Assembly: GCA_045594705.1 (NCBI GenBank)
Contig: JAZNZB010000039.1
Span: 1-14,444, forward strand
DNA: 14,444 nt
Direction: 5' to 3'
DNA from: SVQP01 sp045594705
GTDB lineage: Bacteria; Bacillota; Clostridia; Oscillospirales; CAG-272
This document shows positions 13,204 through 14,444 of this stretch, in pieces. The notes beneath the pieces are model-generated. The model was given only the letters and a program-made list of their open reading frames with translations, was not told the origin of the DNA and ran no database searches. Every line of letters starts with the position of its first letter. Position 1 is the first letter of the stretch. Both the position numbers and the translations under genes were made by a program.

Positions 13204-13326
13204 GTGTCGCTTGCGACACATATCACTGCGGCCGAGCCGTAATATCACTTGCCCGTAGGGCAAATATCACTCGCTGCGCAGCAGCGAATATCACTGACTT
13301 GACTGAAGCTCCGCATCAGTCAAGTC
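13204..13326 (-). repeat. Right half of linker-hairpin array (inverted linkers)
   Basis: Read on the plus strand the linker is AATATCACT, the reverse complement of the left-half linker: perfect copies start at 13241, 13263 and 13287, with an 8-of-9 copy (CATATCACT) at 13219 (periods 22, 22, 24). Hairpins between and around them are GTGTCGC-tt-GCGACAC, CGGC-cga-GCCG, TTGCCC-gta-GGGCAA and CGCTGC-gca-GCAGCG. The last is an 11-bp stem with arms 13296-13306 and 13316-13326, whose right arm includes the hprK stop codon. Apart from one TTGCCC stem, stem sequences are not shared with the left half. Confidence 0.9.
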
Positions 13327-14248
13327 CCATCTGTCCCATCAGCTTTTTGTTGAACTCTTCCACCGTGTTGTAGCCCATGCGCTTCTGACGGTTGTTCATG
13401 GCCGCGATCTCCAGGATAATGGCTAAGTTTCGGCCGGGCTTGACAGGGATGGTGGTGCAGGGGATCTTGATACCCAGAATGTCCACCTTCTGCTCGTCAA
13501 GGCCGAGGCGGTCGTACATCTTGCCCTGTACCCAAGGCTCAAGGTTGATGACAAGGTCGATCTTTTCGGTCTCCTTGACCGCACCCATACCAAAGAGCCT
13601 GCGCACGTCAACGATGCCGATACCGCGCAGCTCAACGTAGTGGCGGATGATCTCGGGGGCGGAGCCTACCAGTGTTTTTGCAGAAACGCGCTTGATCTCG
13701 ACTGCATCGTCGGCGATCAAACGGTGACCTCTCTTAACAAGCTCGATTGCCGCCTCACTCTTACCAACGCCGCTGTCACCGAGCAGAAGCAGACCTTCAC
13801 CGTAAACCTCGACGAGAACGCCGTGACGGGTAATGCGGGGAGCCAGGTGAGTGTTCAGGGAGCTGATCATCGATGCCATTAAGGGGCTTGTTTTTTCCTT
13901 GGATTTGAAAACGGGCACGTTATGAATAGTGGCCTGCTCGATCAACTCTTCAAAAACCGGAAGATCGGATGTGAAGATGACGGCCTTGGGATGTGCGCCG
14001 ATATAGTCGACGATCTTTTTCTTTCTGTCCTCCTCGGTCTGATGGAGCAGATATCTATGCTCCGCGTTTCCGATCAGACTTAATCTTTCAGCATCAAAAA
14101 TTTCGTAAAATCCCGCCAAGGCAAGGCCGGGACGGTTGACCTGGGGTGTATCGACCATAATGCTCTCGTAATTCTCGGGGATGCATACCTTTTCAAGATT
14201 AAATTCCTGTTCCACCTTAGACAGGGGAATGCTATACTCGGCACTCAT
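13316..14248 (-). CDS. hprK: HPr kinase/phosphorylase
   Basis: The 310-residue protein has the usual HprK length. The N-terminal domain spans about 1-130. The kinase domain has R141-H142-G143 with the conserved active-site His, the P-loop GDSGVGKS (157-164) followed by E165, D180-D181 in LIADDAV, the family signature ELRGIGIVDVRRLFG (207-221) and IPVKPGRN (267-274). HprK phosphorylates and dephosphorylates Ser46 of HPr in response to ATP, Pi and fructose-1,6-bisphosphate, controlling carbon catabolite repression with CcpA. The start is placed at ATG 14248 because GGAGG lies eight bases upstream; the in-frame ATG at 14263 itself overlaps that site. Its usual partner lgt is not adjacent here. 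The stop lies inside the last hairpin of the linker-hairpin array. Confidence 0.97.
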   Translation of the reverse strand: MSAEYSIPLSKVEQEFNLEKVCIPENYESIMVDTPQVNRPGLALAGFYEIFDAERLSLIGNAEHRYLLHQTEEDRKKKIVDYIGAHPKAVIFTSDLPVFEELIEQATIHNVPVFKSKEKTSPLMASMISSLNTHLAPRITRHGVLVEVYGEGLLLLGDSGVGKSEAAIELVKRGHRLIADDAVEIKRVSAKTLVGSAPEIIRHYVELRGIGIVDVRRLFGMGAVKETEKIDLVINLEPWVQGKMYDRLGLDEQKVDILGIKIPCTTIPVKPGRNLAIILEIAAMNNRQKRMGYNTVEEFNKKLMGQMGLD

Positions 14249-14256
14249 ATTGTTGA

Positions 14257-14261
14257 CCTCC
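14257..14261 (-). promoter_or_regulatory. Ribosome binding site that decides the hprK start
   Basis: GGAGG on the minus strand, 8 nt before ATG 14248. The upstream in-frame ATG at 14261-14263 overlaps the site, has no Shine-Dalgarno of its own and would add only five residues (MEVNN). Confidence 0.85.
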
Positions 14262-14304
14262 ATAATTTTGATTATATAAATTATATCTATTTGTTATTGG
14301 CTTC

Positions 14305-14333
14305 AGTATACCACATTTTTTTTGTTTTGTATA
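14305..14333 (-). promoter_or_regulatory. Probable sigma-A promoter of hprK
   Basis: Read on the minus strand: -35 TATACA (14328-14333), 17-nt spacer ending in TGG, -10 TATACT (14305-14310), giving an extended -10. The leader would be about 50 nt and AT-rich. Two further TATAAT sequences lie closer to the gene, but no -35 was found at the right distance. The remaining bases to the window end are AT-rich with no gene seen. Confidence 0.5.
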
Positions 14334-14444
14334 GCCCTTTTTGAAAAATATCATCGAAAAAAGCGGATAAATTCATAAATCATTCACAATGATATAGTAT
14401 AATAACATAATATAATGGGTTATTGGCGTTATTTTGCGGAAATG

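Noticed and set aside
11995..13263. 422-codon minus-strand open frame opposite the isomerase and across the hairpin array
   Set aside because: It runs through the terminator and array, has no ribosome binding site, and the plus-strand isomerase has clear active-site motifs.
13029..13295. Possible CRISPR array
   Set aside because: The constant unit is only 9 nt, the intervening sequences are 11-15 nt perfect palindromes, the orientation flips half way, and there are no cas genes nearby.
14264..14444. Possible replication origin in the AT-rich region upstream of hprK
   Set aside because: Only one weak DnaA-box-like sequence (TTATCCGC on the minus strand), no cluster, and no dnaA or dnaN nearby.

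Overview
The window looks like chromosomal DNA of a spore-lineage Bacillota, most likely an uncultured gut Clostridia of moderate GC content. The evidence is an HPr kinase/phosphorylase (hprK), a SipL-type SPOCS/LysM sporulation protein, DUF975 and DUF6062 proteins, strong AGGAGG ribosome binding sites, near-consensus sigma-A promoters and many U-tailed terminators. Genus cannot be told from the sequence alone. No rRNA, tRNA, CRISPR array, transposase or phage gene was seen.

Layout. 1-339 is non-coding and hairpin-rich. 340-4532 holds five minus-strand genes: a class-C beta-lactamase-like serine hydrolase with its own promoter, then a tight four-gene operon (10-15 nt gaps) made of a DUF6062 Cys/His protein, the tRNA methyltransferase mnmM, a VanY-type D,D-carboxypeptidase lipoprotein and a NagZ-type GH3 glucosaminidase. 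Three of the five proteins fit peptidoglycan turnover. At 4688-5260 a divergent DUF975 membrane protein has a perfect TTGACA-17-TATAAT promoter. A bidirectional terminator separates it from two small minus-strand membrane proteins (5314-6080). At 6270-7802 lies the SipL-like gene, behind a sequence resembling a sigma-E (mother-cell) promoter. At 7909-10389 is an 826-residue lipoprotein of unknown function with two copies of a C-terminal beta-sandwich-like repeat.

A 526-nt gap (10390-10915) contains a ~200-bp palindromic element with perfect 16-bp terminal inverted repeats, a terminator and an overlapping promoter. It is followed by a two-gene operon, a Gfo/Idh/MocA oxidoreductase and a TIM-barrel sugar isomerase/epimerase, a pairing typical of sugar or polyol catabolism. 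hprK converges on this operon from the right.

The most unusual structure is the convergent gap at 12997-13326. It is filled with short hairpins of differing sequence joined by a constant 9-nt linker, AGTGATATT. The linkers face one way to the left of a central bidirectional terminator and the opposite way to its right, so both converging mRNAs would carry the same linker-hairpin string just before the shared terminator. This is the best candidate here for an undescribed system.
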